In this document: positions 1-11,229 of the stretch, in pieces
Layout: each line of letters begins with the position of its first letter
Position numbering within the stretch: position 1 is the first letter of the stretch
Assembly: GCA_964399165.1 (NCBI GenBank)
Contig: CAYNPO010000004.1
Span: forward strand, 1-64,000
Origin: UBA6144 sp964399165
GTDB lineage: Bacteria; Bdellovibrionota; Bacteriovoracia; Bacteriovoracales; Bacteriovoracaceae
DNA: 64,000 bases
Direction of reading: 5' to 3'
Program-made: the position numbers and the translations under genes
Notes under the pieces: model-generated
Databases searched by the model: none
What the model was told of the DNA's origin: nothing
What the model saw: the letters and a program-made list of their open reading frames with translations, nothing else

Positions 1-6
1 TTGATC

Positions 7-26
7 CGAGCACGCGAACGCGCTCG
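7..26. other. Inverted repeat near left edge
   Basis: CGAGCACG and CGCGCTCG flank a CGAA loop, giving an 8-bp stem with one mismatch (a G-U pair on the minus strand). It lies about 180 nt beyond the pheT stop on the minus strand and could end the pheST transcript, but the bases that would carry a T-tract lie outside the window. I see nothing else in positions 1-208. Confidence 0.25.
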
Positions 27-208
27 AAACTTAAACTCTATTTGAATGTCAAAGAGCAGACTTCAGCGCGGGTTCTGAAACCCTACTTTCACATGGCGAA
101 AATGTGCGGAAGTGAGGAGTGATCTTATTCATCCACCAAGGGACCGTCAAGCCAGAAAAAGTTAGGACTCGTAAAAAAAAACGAGATGCTGCGGACCCAA
201 TATTGAGA

Positions 209-2617
209 TCAAGTCCTCAGAGGGAAACCTGACTTCTCCAGCGTCTGAACCACCTGTTTTTCCGCCTCTTTGAGGAATTCGGCGGAGAGCGTTGTGGTTG
301 GGTCTTCGAACACTGTCCGCAGGGTCACCGACTTGTGGGTTTCTGAGTACGGATACACGCCTAAAAGACGTGCACTCTTCAGGTGCTTAAGTTTGCCCAC
401 TAAGGGCCTGAGCACGTCGGCCGCCGGGGTTTCCATGGTCGCACTGACGGAGATGTCGAAGCTCGAGGCGGGGAACTTAGGAATGGGCGAGTACTTCGTC
501 TTGTCTTTGGGCTCACGGTGCTCGAAGTCGGTGAAGTCGATGACCACGAAGGAGAAATGCCCCTTTGCTTTGAAGTTGCGCAAGACAAGTGGGTGCGCGG
601 TGGTGGCGACGCCCTGAAACTTCCCCTGGATGCGAATGTTTACGTACTCATGGGGATGCTGGCCCGTCCAGCCGGCGGGCATCAGGGGATTGGAGAACTT
701 TTCGTTTCGTGGGCCGATTTCCACCGCCAATCCAAGAGAGGAAAGCAGCTTATCCACGTGATTGAGCAGCTCGGTGAAGCGTCCTTCTTCACGGGAGTAA
801 AGACCAAGGAGGAGACATGTGCGCTCACTCTCAAACCCGAAATAGGCGCGCCCCCACTCAAAGAAGGAGAACGAGGGGTAATGCTTCTGGTTCTCGGCCA
901 CAAGAGCCAACGCGGAAGGGATAAGTGAAGGGCGCATGCGGTCTGCGTCCTGGGAGAGGGCGTTTACCAGTAACAGCTTGTCATCGCAGGGCCAGACGGC
1001 CTTGGCGAGGAGATCCTTGCCGACCAAGGGGTAGGTCATGACCTCCAGGGCCTTTGCTTCCTGGACCATGAAGTCTTGAACGCGTCTGAAGAGGGTCTTG
1101 GAGGGTGAGAGGCGCACAGGTTTCACGGGCAAGAGCGGTGAGACGGGGGTGATGTTGTCGTAGCCGATCAGGCGACCGACCTCCTCAATCAGGTCATCCA
1201 CGCAGGAAATATCCTTGGTGGTACGCCACGTGGGGACGGTGACGGTAAAGTCCGCGCCCTTGAGGTTGACGGCGAAGCCGAGGGAGCTGAAGAGTCCCTC
1301 GATCTGTCCCGCGGGCAAGTCTTTGCCCAGGACACGAGTGATGCGAGTGAGAGGGAACGAGAGGGTCACGGGTTTGGCGAGCTTGTCGTCGCGATACCAG
1401 GCCTGCATCTGCCCCACTGGCTTGGCACCCGGGCAAAGTTCCATGATCAGCTGCATGAGGCGCAGCAGGCTGCGCCGGCACAGGTGGGAGTCCAGGGTCT
1501 TCTCGAAGCGCTGGGACGAATCTGAGCGCAGCCCGAGCCGCACGGAGGTCTTGCGAACTTCGGAGGGATCCCAGTTGGCGACTTCCAGGAAGACGCGAGT
1601 GGTGGCCTCGGAAACACCGCTGGCCTCACCACCCATGATTCCCGCCAACACGCTGGGACCAGCTTCGTCCGCGATAACCGTGTCGGTAGCGACGAGGGCC
1701 CGCTCTTGCCCATCCAGAGTGCGGAAAGGCCCGGGGGCGCCGCAACGGCGGATGGTGAGCTTGCCTCCCTGGATGGCGGCAGCGTCGAAGACGTGGTTGG
1801 GCAAGCCAAGCTCGAGCATGACGTAGTTACTAGCGTCAACGATGTTGTTGATGGGACGCAAGCCCACGGCGGTCAGCCGCCGTTGCATCCATTCGGGCGA
1901 AGGCCCCACTCTCACGCCTTCCATGTTGAGGCCCAGGTAGGCCCAGCAAGCCGAATCGTCCTCCACTCGAAAGGTGACCGTGCCGCGGCCTTGACCGCAC
2001 TTGGCGGACTGGGCCTTCTCCCACTCCTCCCCGTAGGCATCCTTGAGTGGAACCCCATGGGATGCTGCGAACTCTCGGGCGAGTCCGTAGTGGCCCCAGA
2101 GATCCGGCCGGTGAGTGAGGGATTTGTTGTCGACCTCCAGGATGACGTCCTTGGTGACCTTCATGTGATCCAGGAATTTCGCCCCTACGGGTGAAGAGGG
2201 AGGCAGCTCCATTAGGCCATCAACGCCTTCACCCAGCCCCAACTCGGAGGAAGAGCAGAGCATTCCATCGGAGAGGATGCCACGAATTTTCTTGGGTTCG
2301 AGGGTCAATCCGCCGGGCAGTGTGGTGCCCACGGGGGCGTAGAAAACCTTCATGCCTTCTTTGACGTTAGGTGCGCCGCAAACCACTTCCTTCGTAGTGC
2401 CGCCGCCCACGTCGAAGGTGACGAGGTTGAGCTTGTCAGCCTCGGGATGGGGCTTTTTTGAGAGCACCTGGACGATTTGCACCGCCTCGAGCCCCTGGCC
2501 GACGATTTTCACGTCCTCCACCTCGGCGGTGGAGAGAGTGAAGCGTGAAGCCAGCTCTCTGGGGGGAAGCTCGGGTACAGCGGCGAAGTCGCGGATCCAG
2601 TCGAGGGAGATGTGCAT
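209..2617 (-). CDS. pheT: Phenylalanyl-tRNA synthetase beta subunit
   Basis: This is the beta subunit of the alpha2beta2 PheRS that charges tRNA-Phe in the cytoplasm. The 802 residues match the usual bacterial length of about 790-800. In order they show the N-terminal EMAP/tRNA-binding fold (about 40-150, with KPHPEADKL and GMLCSSSELGL), the B3/4 editing region (about 215-385), B5 (about 405-480), a catalytic-like core and a C-terminal ferredoxin-fold anticodon-binding domain (about 708-801). The start MHISLDWI is typical of the family. It begins 9 nt after the pheS stop and is the last gene of a cmk-hldA-pheS-pheT run. No ihfA-like gene follows inside the window. Confidence 0.97.
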   Translation of the reverse strand: MHISLDWIRDFAAVPELPPRELASRFTLSTAEVEDVKIVGQGLEAVQIVQVLSKKPHPEADKLNLVTFDVGGGTTKEVVCGAPNVKEGMKVFYAPVGTTLPGGLTLEPKKIRGILSDGMLCSSSELGLGEGVDGLMELPPSSPVGAKFLDHMKVTKDVILEVDNKSLTHRPDLWGHYGLAREFAASHGVPLKDAYGEEWEKAQSAKCGQGRGTVTFRVEDDSACWAYLGLNMEGVRVGPSPEWMQRRLTAVGLRPINNIVDASNYVMLELGLPNHVFDAAAIQGGKLTIRRCGAPGPFRTLDGQERALVATDTVIADEAGPSVLAGIMGGEASGVSEATTRVFLEVANWDPSEVRKTSVRLGLRSDSSQRFEKTLDSHLCRRSLLRLMQLIMELCPGAKPVGQMQAWYRDDKLAKPVTLSFPLTRITRVLGKDLPAGQIEGLFSSLGFAVNLKGADFTVTVPTWRTTKDISCVDDLIEEVGRLIGYDNITPVSPLLPVKPVRLSPSKTLFRRVQDFMVQEAKALEVMTYPLVGKDLLAKAVWPCDDKLLLVNALSQDADRMRPSLIPSALALVAENQKHYPSFSFFEWGRAYFGFESERTCLLLGLYSREEGRFTELLNHVDKLLSSLGLAVEIGPRNEKFSNPLMPAGWTGQHPHEYVNIRIQGKFQGVATTAHPLVLRNFKAKGHFSFVVIDFTDFEHREPKDKTKYSPIPKFPASSFDISVSATMETPAADVLRPLVGKLKHLKSARLLGVYPYSETHKSVTLRTVFEDPTTTLSAEFLKEAEKQVVQTLEKSGFPLRT

Positions 2618-2626
2618 GGCGGATTC

Positions 2627-3667
2627 CTAGAAGGTCTTAAATTGGGAATTGAAACGCAAGTCACCGGAGTGGACCAAGCGAACGTCGTCGATCCCGTAGC
2701 GCATCATGACGAGGCGATCAAGGCCGAGTCCGAAGGCAAATCCGTTATACTTCTCGGGATCAATGTTTCCTGCGCGAAGGACATTGGGATGGACCATGCC
2801 GCAGGGGAGCAGCTCGACCCAGCCCACTTGTTTGCAGACAGAACAGCCTTTACCAGCGCAGATGAGGCATTTGATGTCGAGTTCGAATCCCGGCTCTACG
2901 AAAGGGAAAAAGCCTGGGCGCAGACGGACCTCCACTTCGCGGCGAAAAATCTCCGTTAAGAGGGTCTTCATGAAATAGATCAGATGGGCAACAGAGACGT
3001 CCTCCCCCACCATCATTCCTTCCAGTTGATGGAAGACCATTTCATGTGAAGCGTCGGTGCGCTCGCAGCGGAACACTTTCCCGGGTCCCACGAAGCGGAA
3101 AGGCGGCTTGCGATCCTTCATGCCGCGCACTTGGATGGTGGAGGTGTGGGTGCGCAGCAAGTGTTTCTTGTCTGCGAACCAGAACGTGTCCTGCATGTCC
3201 CGGGCGGGATGGTTGGCTGGGATGTTGAGGGCCTCGAAATTATGCCATTCGTCTTCGATGTGGGGACCATCCAGAACCTCGAAGCCCATGGAAACGAAAA
3301 TGTCCTCGATCTCGCGCTGGACGATGCTGACGGGGTGAAGCCCCGCCGCCTGGAGTCCGCGCTCCATGACGGCATCGCGCAGTGAAAAGTCCACCCGCTC
3401 TTTGAGCAAGGATTGATTAATCTCCGCGGTCTCGAGAGCAGCGATGCGAGCCTGGACGAGGCCCTCGATGCGTTCCTTGGCGACGTTGGCCTGGGCACCC
3501 AAGGTTTTGCGTTCCTCGGGGGTGGCGTCCTTGAGGCCCTTCAGGATCTCTGAGAGGGCCCCCTGCTTCCCAAGCACCTGCGCCTTGAGGTTGAGCACGT
3601 CGGCGGTTTTGGCGGTGCCGGCGAGCTGGCCCTCGAACTCACGGATGATGTCGTCGATGGAGCGCAT
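2627..3667 (-). CDS. pheS: Phenylalanyl-tRNA synthetase alpha subunit
   Basis: This is the catalytic alpha subunit of PheRS. An N-terminal coiled coil (about 1-85) is followed by the class II core, with motif 2 around FRCERTDASHEMVFHQLEG and motif 3 as FGLGLDRLVMMRYGIDDVR. I chose the ATG at 3667 (MRSIDDIIREF, 346 aa). The frame is open to 3739, but those extra 24 residues overlap the upstream kinase gene and look non-native, and AAGGGT precedes the 3667 start. The upstream kinase stop is only 11 nt away, so translation is probably coupled. Confidence 0.97.
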   Translation of the reverse strand: MRSIDDIIREFEGQLAGTAKTADVLNLKAQVLGKQGALSEILKGLKDATPEERKTLGAQANVAKERIEGLVQARIAALETAEINQSLLKERVDFSLRDAVMERGLQAAGLHPVSIVQREIEDIFVSMGFEVLDGPHIEDEWHNFEALNIPANHPARDMQDTFWFADKKHLLRTHTSTIQVRGMKDRKPPFRFVGPGKVFRCERTDASHEMVFHQLEGMMVGEDVSVAHLIYFMKTLLTEIFRREVEVRLRPGFFPFVEPGFELDIKCLICAGKGCSVCKQVGWVELLPCGMVHPNVLRAGNIDPEKYNGFAFGLGLDRLVMMRYGIDDVRLVHSGDLRFNSQFKTF

Positions 3668-3678
3668 GTCTTGACCCT

Positions 3679-4704
3679 TCAGTTCTTGAATTGGGGAATG
3701 AGGTTTTGGTGAAAAGCTTCCAGCTCCTGAACGGAACACAAAGCCGTGCCGCGCTTGCGCACGACCACCCCCGCTGCGCAGTTGCCGACCCAGGCGGCTT
3801 CTGCCAGGGTTGCCCCCGCGAGGAGTGAGGCGGTGATGGCGGAGATGGCGGTGTCGCCCGCTCCCGAAACGTCATAGACCTCGTTGGCGACAGTGGGAAT
3901 TACCCGCAAAGTCCCGTCTCCAGTGGTGTCGAGCATGGCCATCCCGTCTGGCCCCAGTGTCACCACGAGCTTTTCCAGGCGCAACTTATCCACCAGGATC
4001 TGCGCCATTTTCCCCAGGTCCCGCTCTTTGTGGTACCCTAGGGCGTCCACCATGATCTGGGCCTCCGCGCGGTTGGGTTTGAGCAACTGAGTGCCCTCGT
4101 ACCAAGACGGGGGGGTGCTGCGCGATGGATCCACCGCCACAAGCTTGCCCGCATCACGGAAGACCTTGATGGCGTGGGAGAGCAGCTCCTGGGAAAAAAG
4201 ACCTTTGCCGTAGTCTTCGATGATCAACCCGCCATGTTCCTGGAGGAATTCGCCACAACGATTCTTGAACCGGCGGAGGGTTTCCTCATTCAGGCCGTTG
4301 CGGCTCTCGTAATCCACCCGGCAAATTTGCTGGGTGGAAGTGGTGATGCGCTCTTTATAAGTGGTCGTCCGTGAAGGGTCCCGCACAATGCCCCAGGTTT
4401 TGAGTCCGCGTTCCTCCAGCATGGTTTCCAGAGTTCCGGCACGTGTGTCGTCTCCCACCACGCCACACAAAGTGGAGGCGACACCCAGGCTTGCCAGGTT
4501 ATCGGAGACGTTGGCCGCGAGACCTAGCTTGAGCCACTCCTTGGTGACTTCCAGCACCGGTACCGGGGCCTCGGGAGAAATGCGCTTCACGTCCCCGTGG
4601 GTGTACTTGTCGATGCCTACGTCGCCAAGAACCAGCACCGGTTTCACGCGAGAGAATCCGCCGAGGATGTCTTGAAAGCGTTCTTTAGTTAAAAGTGTGG
4701 GCAT
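3679..4704 (-). CDS. hldA: D-glycero-beta-D-manno-heptose-7-phosphate kinase (RfaE/HldE kinase domain)
   Basis: This is a PfkB-family sugar kinase. It predictably phosphorylates heptose-7-phosphate at C1 on the way to ADP-heptose for the LPS inner core. The N-terminal stretch VLGDVGIDKYTHGDVKRISP is the typical HldE start, and the PfkB signature DVSGAGDTAISA lies near the C-terminus. Only the kinase half is present (about 341 aa), so a separate HldC-type nucleotidyltransferase is expected elsewhere. I chose the ATG at 4704, which overlaps the cmk stop as TGATG and has AAAGGA just upstream. A start at 4725 is also open. Its presence implies heptose-containing LPS or an ADP-heptose product. Confidence 0.9.
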   Translation of the reverse strand: MPTLLTKERFQDILGGFSRVKPVLVLGDVGIDKYTHGDVKRISPEAPVPVLEVTKEWLKLGLAANVSDNLASLGVASTLCGVVGDDTRAGTLETMLEERGLKTWGIVRDPSRTTTYKERITTSTQQICRVDYESRNGLNEETLRRFKNRCGEFLQEHGGLIIEDYGKGLFSQELLSHAIKVFRDAGKLVAVDPSRSTPPSWYEGTQLLKPNRAEAQIMVDALGYHKERDLGKMAQILVDKLRLEKLVVTLGPDGMAMLDTTGDGTLRVIPTVANEVYDVSGAGDTAISAITASLLAGATLAEAAWVGNCAAGVVVRKRGTALCSVQELEAFHQNLIPQFKN

Positions 4705-5402
4705 CAACTTTTCCTTTTGCGCCATTCGGCCACAATGACCGCCACGATGTCGGGGATGCTTTTTCCGGTGGTGTCGAGCTCGATGGCGTCGGCGGCCCTT
4801 TTCAGGGGGGCGATGGAGCGGCCCATGTCCTGGGCGTCGCGCTCCTGGATGTCGGAGAGGATGGTGGGAAAGTCCAAGTTGTCCTCTCCGCGTTCGCGCA
4901 GCTCCTCGAGACGTCGCTGGGCGCGCTCTGAAGCCGAAGCGGTAAGGAAAAACTTCAGCAATGCATTGGGGAAAATCACGGTTCCGATGTCCCGTCCGTC
5001 CAGAATGGCGGGACGGTCCCGCACTACCGAATGTTGCCAGGCCTTCAGGAAATCCCTGACCACCGCGAACTTGGAGGTCTGGGACGCCAATCGGGAGACC
5101 GCGTGCTCGCGGATGGCGTCCGTGAGGTTGAGATTGTCCAACTCCACCAGCACCCCCGGGGCCACATCATAGGAAAACCGGTGGGCCTGGAGGAATTGCC
5201 GCACCTGCTGAGTTTCAGCTTCCGTGAGTTCTGAGCGAGAGAAATCCACAGGTAGGTGGCGCAAGGCATAAGCCACGGCGCGAAACATGGCGCCGGTGTC
5301 GATGTAGGTGAGTCCCAACTCTTTGGCGACGAGCTTGGCGACGGTGGATTTCCCACTGCCTGAGGGGCCGTCCAGGGCTATGACAGGGTCTTTGCGCGAC
5401 AT
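4704..5402 (-). CDS. cmk: Cytidylate kinase
   Basis: This enzyme phosphorylates CMP and dCMP. Its 232 residues are the usual length. It shows the P-loop DGPSGSGKSTVAKLVAKEL, the following YIDTGAMFRAVA and the family motif LDGRDIGTVIFPNA. The ATG at 5402 begins MSRKDPVIALDG. The stop overlaps the heptose kinase start by one base (TGATG), indicating translational coupling. The gene follows the chorismate-mutase-like gene by 50 nt. Confidence 0.96.
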   Translation of the reverse strand: MSRKDPVIALDGPSGSGKSTVAKLVAKELGLTYIDTGAMFRAVAYALRHLPVDFSRSELTEAETQQVRQFLQAHRFSYDVAPGVLVELDNLNLTDAIREHAVSRLASQTSKFAVVRDFLKAWQHSVVRDRPAILDGRDIGTVIFPNALLKFFLTASASERAQRRLEELRERGEDNLDFPTILSDIQERDAQDMGRSIAPLKRAADAIELDTTGKSIPDIVAVIVAEWRKRKS

Positions 5403-5452
5403 CCGGGTCCTTCCGACCCGCCCATTCTAGGCAATACTGGGGACCGCGTCCA

Positions 5453-5893
5453 TCAGCTGGGACGCAAAAAGGCGAAAGAAGGACGCAGTCGCAGTCCCGC
5501 AAACCAGTCCGGGCGCATCACCTCGAGCAGCACGGGGTTGAGCCGGTGGTGGTTGGCCAGGGGCAGTTCTTCCAAGTGGACACCGGCGGACCATGCCGGA
5601 TAGTCGCTTGGGGCCCCGGCATGCTCCTCCATCAACAGGGACAAGGCCAACCACTCACGCTCACCGAGCCCGTCCAGTTCCGCTCTCATGAGGGAGAACA
5701 GACGCCGTTCTCGCTCAAGGTCGAAAGCTTTCCAGGGACCCGTGCCAGCGGGTTTGGAGTTCTGGACCGCCTTCACCAATGCAGAGCGGGTCCGGAACGA
5801 AGCCAGGAGGGCAAGGTTTACGTCCAGCAAGTCCGCCCGGAGGCGCTCAAGCTCAGTAGTTGTGTTGGTGGGAGACGAAGGAGACGTTGGCAT
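5453..5893 (-). CDS. Chorismate-mutase-like (AroQ fold) protein
   Basis: The protein has 146 residues. Residues about 14-75 fit the AroQ helical chorismate mutase pattern: LRADLLDVN then LLASFRTRSALVKAVQNSK then FDLERERRLFSLM. The Arg, Arg, Lys and Arg-Glu pair sit in the expected order. The ID-x-ID element near the first Arg is altered (Asn replaces Asp). The C-terminal 60 residues (HLEELPLANHHRLNPVLLE and on) are not part of a plain mutase. If active it would convert chorismate to prephenate; the altered residues leave activity open. The ATG at 5893 lies 41 nt inside the end of the transglycosylase gene, so the two are co-translated. The call rests on motif pattern only. Confidence 0.55.
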   Translation of the reverse strand: MPTSPSSPTNTTTELERLRADLLDVNLALLASFRTRSALVKAVQNSKPAGTGPWKAFDLERERRLFSLMRAELDGLGEREWLALSLLMEEHAGAPSDYPAWSAGVHLEELPLANHHRLNPVLLEVMRPDWFAGLRLRPSFAFLRPS

Positions 5894-6698
5894 TGTGACT
5901 GAGGTTCTTGGTGATGTGGAAGTAAGCCTTCATCACCTTGTTGAGGTAATGGTTCTGCCGAGCCACGGGCTGGTTGGTGCGCAGCCTCTCCCGGGTCCAG
6001 GTGGGGCCCATGTTGTAAGCCACGGTGGCGTGGAAGTGGTTGTACTCGAAATCCACCAAAAGGTTTTTAAGGTAATAAATCCCCACTTCGAGGTTGCGTA
6101 ATTTATGGACCAATCCCTGGTAACCCAGCTCTTGGTAGGCATCCGGATAAGTGAAGGACAGATAGGAATCCCCACGGTCGGATTCCAACTCGATCCCATC
6201 CTTGCGCATATCCTGAAGGAGCGCGGCATAGGTGACGGGCATCACCTGCATGAGGCCCTTGGCCCCCTTCTTGCTGGTCACTTGCAGTTTAAAATGGGAC
6301 TCGGTCCACATGACGGAGAGAATCCAGAAGGGGTCAACTTGGTGCTTCTCACACAGGGTGAGAACGGGGCGGATCACCTTCCCCACCTTGGGACGTAACT
6401 CCTCGGGGAAGACGTTGACCATACGGTTTTCCACTTCCAGGGCGGACGCCGAGGTGGTGAGAAGACTCAAGTCCCCCACAAAGAAACCGAGGGCACTGCC
6501 CCGGAAACGGTAGGTCTTGTGGCGCTTGGAAACCACCGACATGATGTCCGGGGCCACCAGCTTCACGGCGAGCGCCGCGAAGAGCAGGAAAAACACGGAA
6601 GACGCTTTCCAGCTTTTTAGGACCTGGCGCCAACGGGCCCAGGGCCCCACCGGTTTTTCTGTCAGAGCTTCAGTGAACGATTCGCTGTTTGCTCTCAT
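5853..6698 (-). CDS. Membrane-anchored lytic transglycosylase (SLT domain)
   Basis: The 281-residue protein has a short cytoplasmic N-terminus, one membrane segment (about 33-50, SVFFLLFAALAVKLVAP) and a periplasmic Slt domain in the second half. The catalytic glutamate is in WTESHFK, followed by the SLT motifs GAKGLMQVMPVTY and AYNMGP. The family cleaves the MurNAc-GlcNAc bond of peptidoglycan to give 1,6-anhydro ends. It is the first gene of the minus run and diverges from the DUF255 gene across a 127-bp gap. The approximately 100 residues between the membrane segment and the Slt core are not recognised. Confidence 0.9.
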   Translation of the reverse strand: MRANSESFTEALTEKPVGPWARWRQVLKSWKASSVFFLLFAALAVKLVAPDIMSVVSKRHKTYRFRGSALGFFVGDLSLLTTSASALEVENRMVNVFPEELRPKVGKVIRPVLTLCEKHQVDPFWILSVMWTESHFKLQVTSKKGAKGLMQVMPVTYAALLQDMRKDGIELESDRGDSYLSFTYPDAYQELGYQGLVHKLRNLEVGIYYLKNLLVDFEYNHFHATVAYNMGPTWTRERLRTNQPVARQNHYLNKVMKAYFHITKNLSHNANVSFVSHQHNY

Positions 6699-6825
6699 CC
6701 GACGACCTTTACCTTAGAGGAAAAATGAATGGCAAACTCACTTACAATCCAATGGCCCATCTCCCACGATAAGGTGTAAAAAATACGTTACCATCGTCCC
6801 GCCGCAGACAGAAATCCGAGGTATT

Positions 6826-8846
<2,021 letters not shown>

Positions 8847-8850
<4 letters not shown>

Positions 8851-9788
8851 ACGCACTGGCAGGGCTCAAGATCCTCGATCTCACCCACCGCCTGCCTGGG
8901 CCCCTCGCGGGCAAACTGCTGCGCGACCACGGCGCGGACGTGCTAAAGTTGGAGGACGCCACCCTGAAAGACGCCTTCCTCGAGGGCTTCTTCGCCGCCT
9001 TCGACGACGGTTTCGTCGACTGGTACCACCAACTCAACGGCGATAAGCGCGTGGAGAGGCTGGACTTCAACGCTCCCGACGCGGCGGCGCGGGTGCGCGC
9101 GCACGTGGAGTGGGCCGACGTGCTACTGCTGGGCATGTCCCCCAAGCTGGCCCACCGCCTGGGCCTCTCTCAGGAGGAGCTCGCGAAACTTCCGGGGCCC
9201 AAGGTGGTGCTCCACCTCGGTGCTTCACGTACTTCCAAAAGCGCCATGCACGACCTGAACGCCCTCGCCGAACTGGGCCTTTTGCCGTTACACGTGGCTG
9301 GCGAGCATGACTCTCCGCTCGCCCCTCCTTTCCTTCCCGCCGCCGGCATCGCCTTCGGCCAGCAAGTGGCGCTCACCGCATTGGCCCAGCACCGGCAAGC
9401 GGAGCGCGAGAGGAAATGCCTGGTTTCGACGGTGTACCTCCTCGAGGAGGCGGAGCGCGTGTTCGGCCCGTTCTGGTCCCAGCGCCTGCGCGCCCAAAAC
9501 CGTACAAAATTCCTGCATAACGGCGCGTACCCGTGCTACGCTCTGTACCGCACTAAAGACGGCGATTGGCTCGCCGTGGCCGCCGTGGAAGAAAAATTCT
9601 GGCGGGAGTTCACCGCGCTGCTTTCCCTGCCCTTGGCCGAGGAACAGCGCTTCTCCCGCGACCAGGATGTCTTCCGCCAAGTGGCCCAGGCCGTTTCAGG
9701 TCGTACGACCGACGAACTGGACCACCTGCTTGCCCACAAGGACATTTGCGTGTCGCTGGTCAGGACACGGGCAGGGAGCAAGACATGA
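8847..9788 (+). CDS. CaiB/BaiF family (class III) CoA-transferase, AMACR-like
   Basis: The 313-residue protein begins with the family signature GLKILDLTHRLPGPLAGKLLRDHGADVLKLE. HDLNALAELGLL resembles the active-site segment HD-NYLALSG of alpha-methylacyl-CoA racemases, so it may be a racemase or CoA-transferase. It is shorter than usual (about 360-400), mainly in the middle. I chose the ATG at 8847 because it overlaps the previous stop as ATGA and starts at the conserved block; an upstream ATG at 8775 would run over the preceding gene. It overlaps slyD by 4 nt, making a tight three-gene operon. Confidence 0.85.
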
Positions 9789-10261
9789 GCAGACGAGTCA
9801 TCGGTTTCCATTACACCCTCACGGACAAGGACGGAAACGTCATCGACACGTCCGACGGCCAGGAGCCCCTGTTCTTCCTGGAGCAGAGCCAACAAATCAT
9901 CCCCGGCCTCGAGCGCGTGATCGCGCTGCTGAACGTGGGCGACAAGCGCAAGGTGGAAGTGAAGGCTTCCGACGCCTATGGCGAAGTGAACCAGGAAATG
10001 ATCATCCAAGTGAAGCGCAGCCAGTTCCCCCCCGGCGCCAAGCTCAACGTGGGTGACCAATTCCAGGTGAACGAAGACGAACACTCCCCCGTGTTCACCG
10101 TCACCGCCATCCAGGACGATGAAATCACCGTAGACGGCAACCACCCCATGGCGGGCAAGGACCTGTTCTTCGACATCGAGATCACGGCCATGCGGCCCGC
10201 GACCCAGGAAGAGATCGCCCACGGGCATGCCCATGGGGCCCATGGCCACGGCCACCACTAA
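9785..10261 (+). CDS. slyD: SlyD-like FKBP-type peptidyl-prolyl isomerase
   Basis: This 158-residue protein is a cytosolic FKBP with an inserted flap (IF) chaperone domain. It starts VIGFHYTLTDKDGNVIDTS, continues with QIIPGLERVIALLNVGDKR and has the IF region around DAYGEVNQEM to NHPMAGKDL. The tail HGHAHGAHGHGHH is a His-rich metal-binding end typical of SlyD, which also serves nickel delivery in some bacteria. The ATG at 9785 overlaps the CoA-transferase stop. The gene ends 4 nt into the convergent epimerase gene. Confidence 0.93.
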   Translation: MSRRVIGFHYTLTDKDGNVIDTSDGQEPLFFLEQSQQIIPGLERVIALLNVGDKRKVEVKASDAYGEVNQEMIIQVKRSQFPPGAKLNVGDQFQVNEDEHSPVFTVTAIQDDEITVDGNHPMAGKDLFFDIEITAMRPATQEEIAHGHAHGAHGHGHH

Positions 10262-11229
10262 GAGAGCTTCAAAACCCCTTCGGTCTCGGTGACGAGGCGG
10301 AAGGGGTCTTCCTTCAGCAGCAAGAACCCGTCCAGATCCGCCCAATCCATCAACCCACCCAGCTCCATCGCATATGAAATCCCGAGGGACGTCTCGATCA
10401 TGCAACCAACCATGGTCTTGAGCCCCAGCGCGCGGGCCTTCACGAGGAAATCACGTCCCTTGAGGAGGCTTCCCGTCTTCATGAGCTTGATGTTCACGGC
10501 GCGGAACATGGTGGCGAGTTCCTCCAGGTTATCCGTGTCCTCGATGGACTCGTCGGCCATCACCACGTACGGGGTGCGGGAGTGGAGAGCCCGGTAAAGA
10601 TCTTTTCTCACCGCTGGGAAAGGTTGCTCGATGAACTCCACGGCGTGGCCGCTCAGCGTGTCCTGGAAGCGCAAAAAATTGTCGAGGTCGGTCCAGGCCT
10701 CGTTGCCGTCGATGCGCAGAGGGACGCCGGGAGCAGCGGCTACTACCGCGGCAAGCATCTCGTCGGCGCTGTCCGCGCTGACCTTCACCTTCAGCGAGGC
10801 AAAGCGCGCGAGCGGCGCCAAATACGCGGCGACATCGGCGCCGGGCATGATGGGCACGGAGATGGAAGTGGGCAGCGGGCCCGGTGTGGGGACGCCCAGG
10901 AAGGAGTGTAGGCTTTGTCCTTTGGAGTCGGCCTGGCGTTTGAGCCAGGCGGACTCCAGGGCGAATCGCAGGCTGTGTTTCCAGGGGCGTTCATCCAGCG
11001 CGCGGGCGTAGTCGCCGTGGGACGCCAGCAGATTCTGGAATTGGATGAATTCGGCCCGGATGTTCTCGGGCGTTTCTCCATAGCGCACGTTAGGTGCGAT
11101 TTCGGAGCGGGCCTCACCCCCTTGGTCGCGCAAGGTGACGATGAAGTTCAGCTTCTCGGTGCTCGCGTTGCGGGAAATTTTCCAGTTCACCCGCAGAGGC
11201 AGCGCGAGTTCGGTCAGTACCAACTCCAC
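10258..11229 (-). CDS. Dipeptide epimerase (L-Ala-D/L-Glu epimerase-like, enolase superfamily)
   Basis: The 323 residues have the enolase/MLE fold: an N-terminal capping domain, the Lys motif as KVKVSAD, then metal ligands in RIDGNEAW, FIEQPFP and MADES, and an acceptor-base region at NIKLMKTG, with MVGCMIETSLGISYAMEL near the end. This matches the YcjG/YkfB group, which epimerises L-Ala-D-Glu released from murein to L-Ala-L-Glu. Substrate is inferred from the family. It is translated behind the YiiX-like gene with a 16-nt overlap. An M14 amidase at 34.6 kb could feed it, although the two are not neighbours here. Confidence 0.87.
   Translation of the reverse strand: MELVLTELALPLRVNWKISRNASTEKLNFIVTLRDQGGEARSEIAPNVRYGETPENIRAEFIQFQNLLASHGDYARALDERPWKHSLRFALESAWLKRQADSKGQSLHSFLGVPTPGPLPTSISVPIMPGADVAAYLAPLARFASLKVKVSADSADEMLAAVVAAAPGVPLRIDGNEAWTDLDNFLRFQDTLSGHAVEFIEQPFPAVRKDLYRALHSRTPYVVMADESIEDTDNLEELATMFRAVNIKLMKTGSLLKGRDFLVKARALGLKTMVGCMIETSLGISYAMELGGLMDWADLDGFLLLKEDPFRLVTETEGVLKLS

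Noticed and set aside
2880..2895. GTTCGAATCC, like a tRNA T-loop
   Set aside because: It lies inside pheS coding sequence and no cloverleaf or acceptor stem fits around it.
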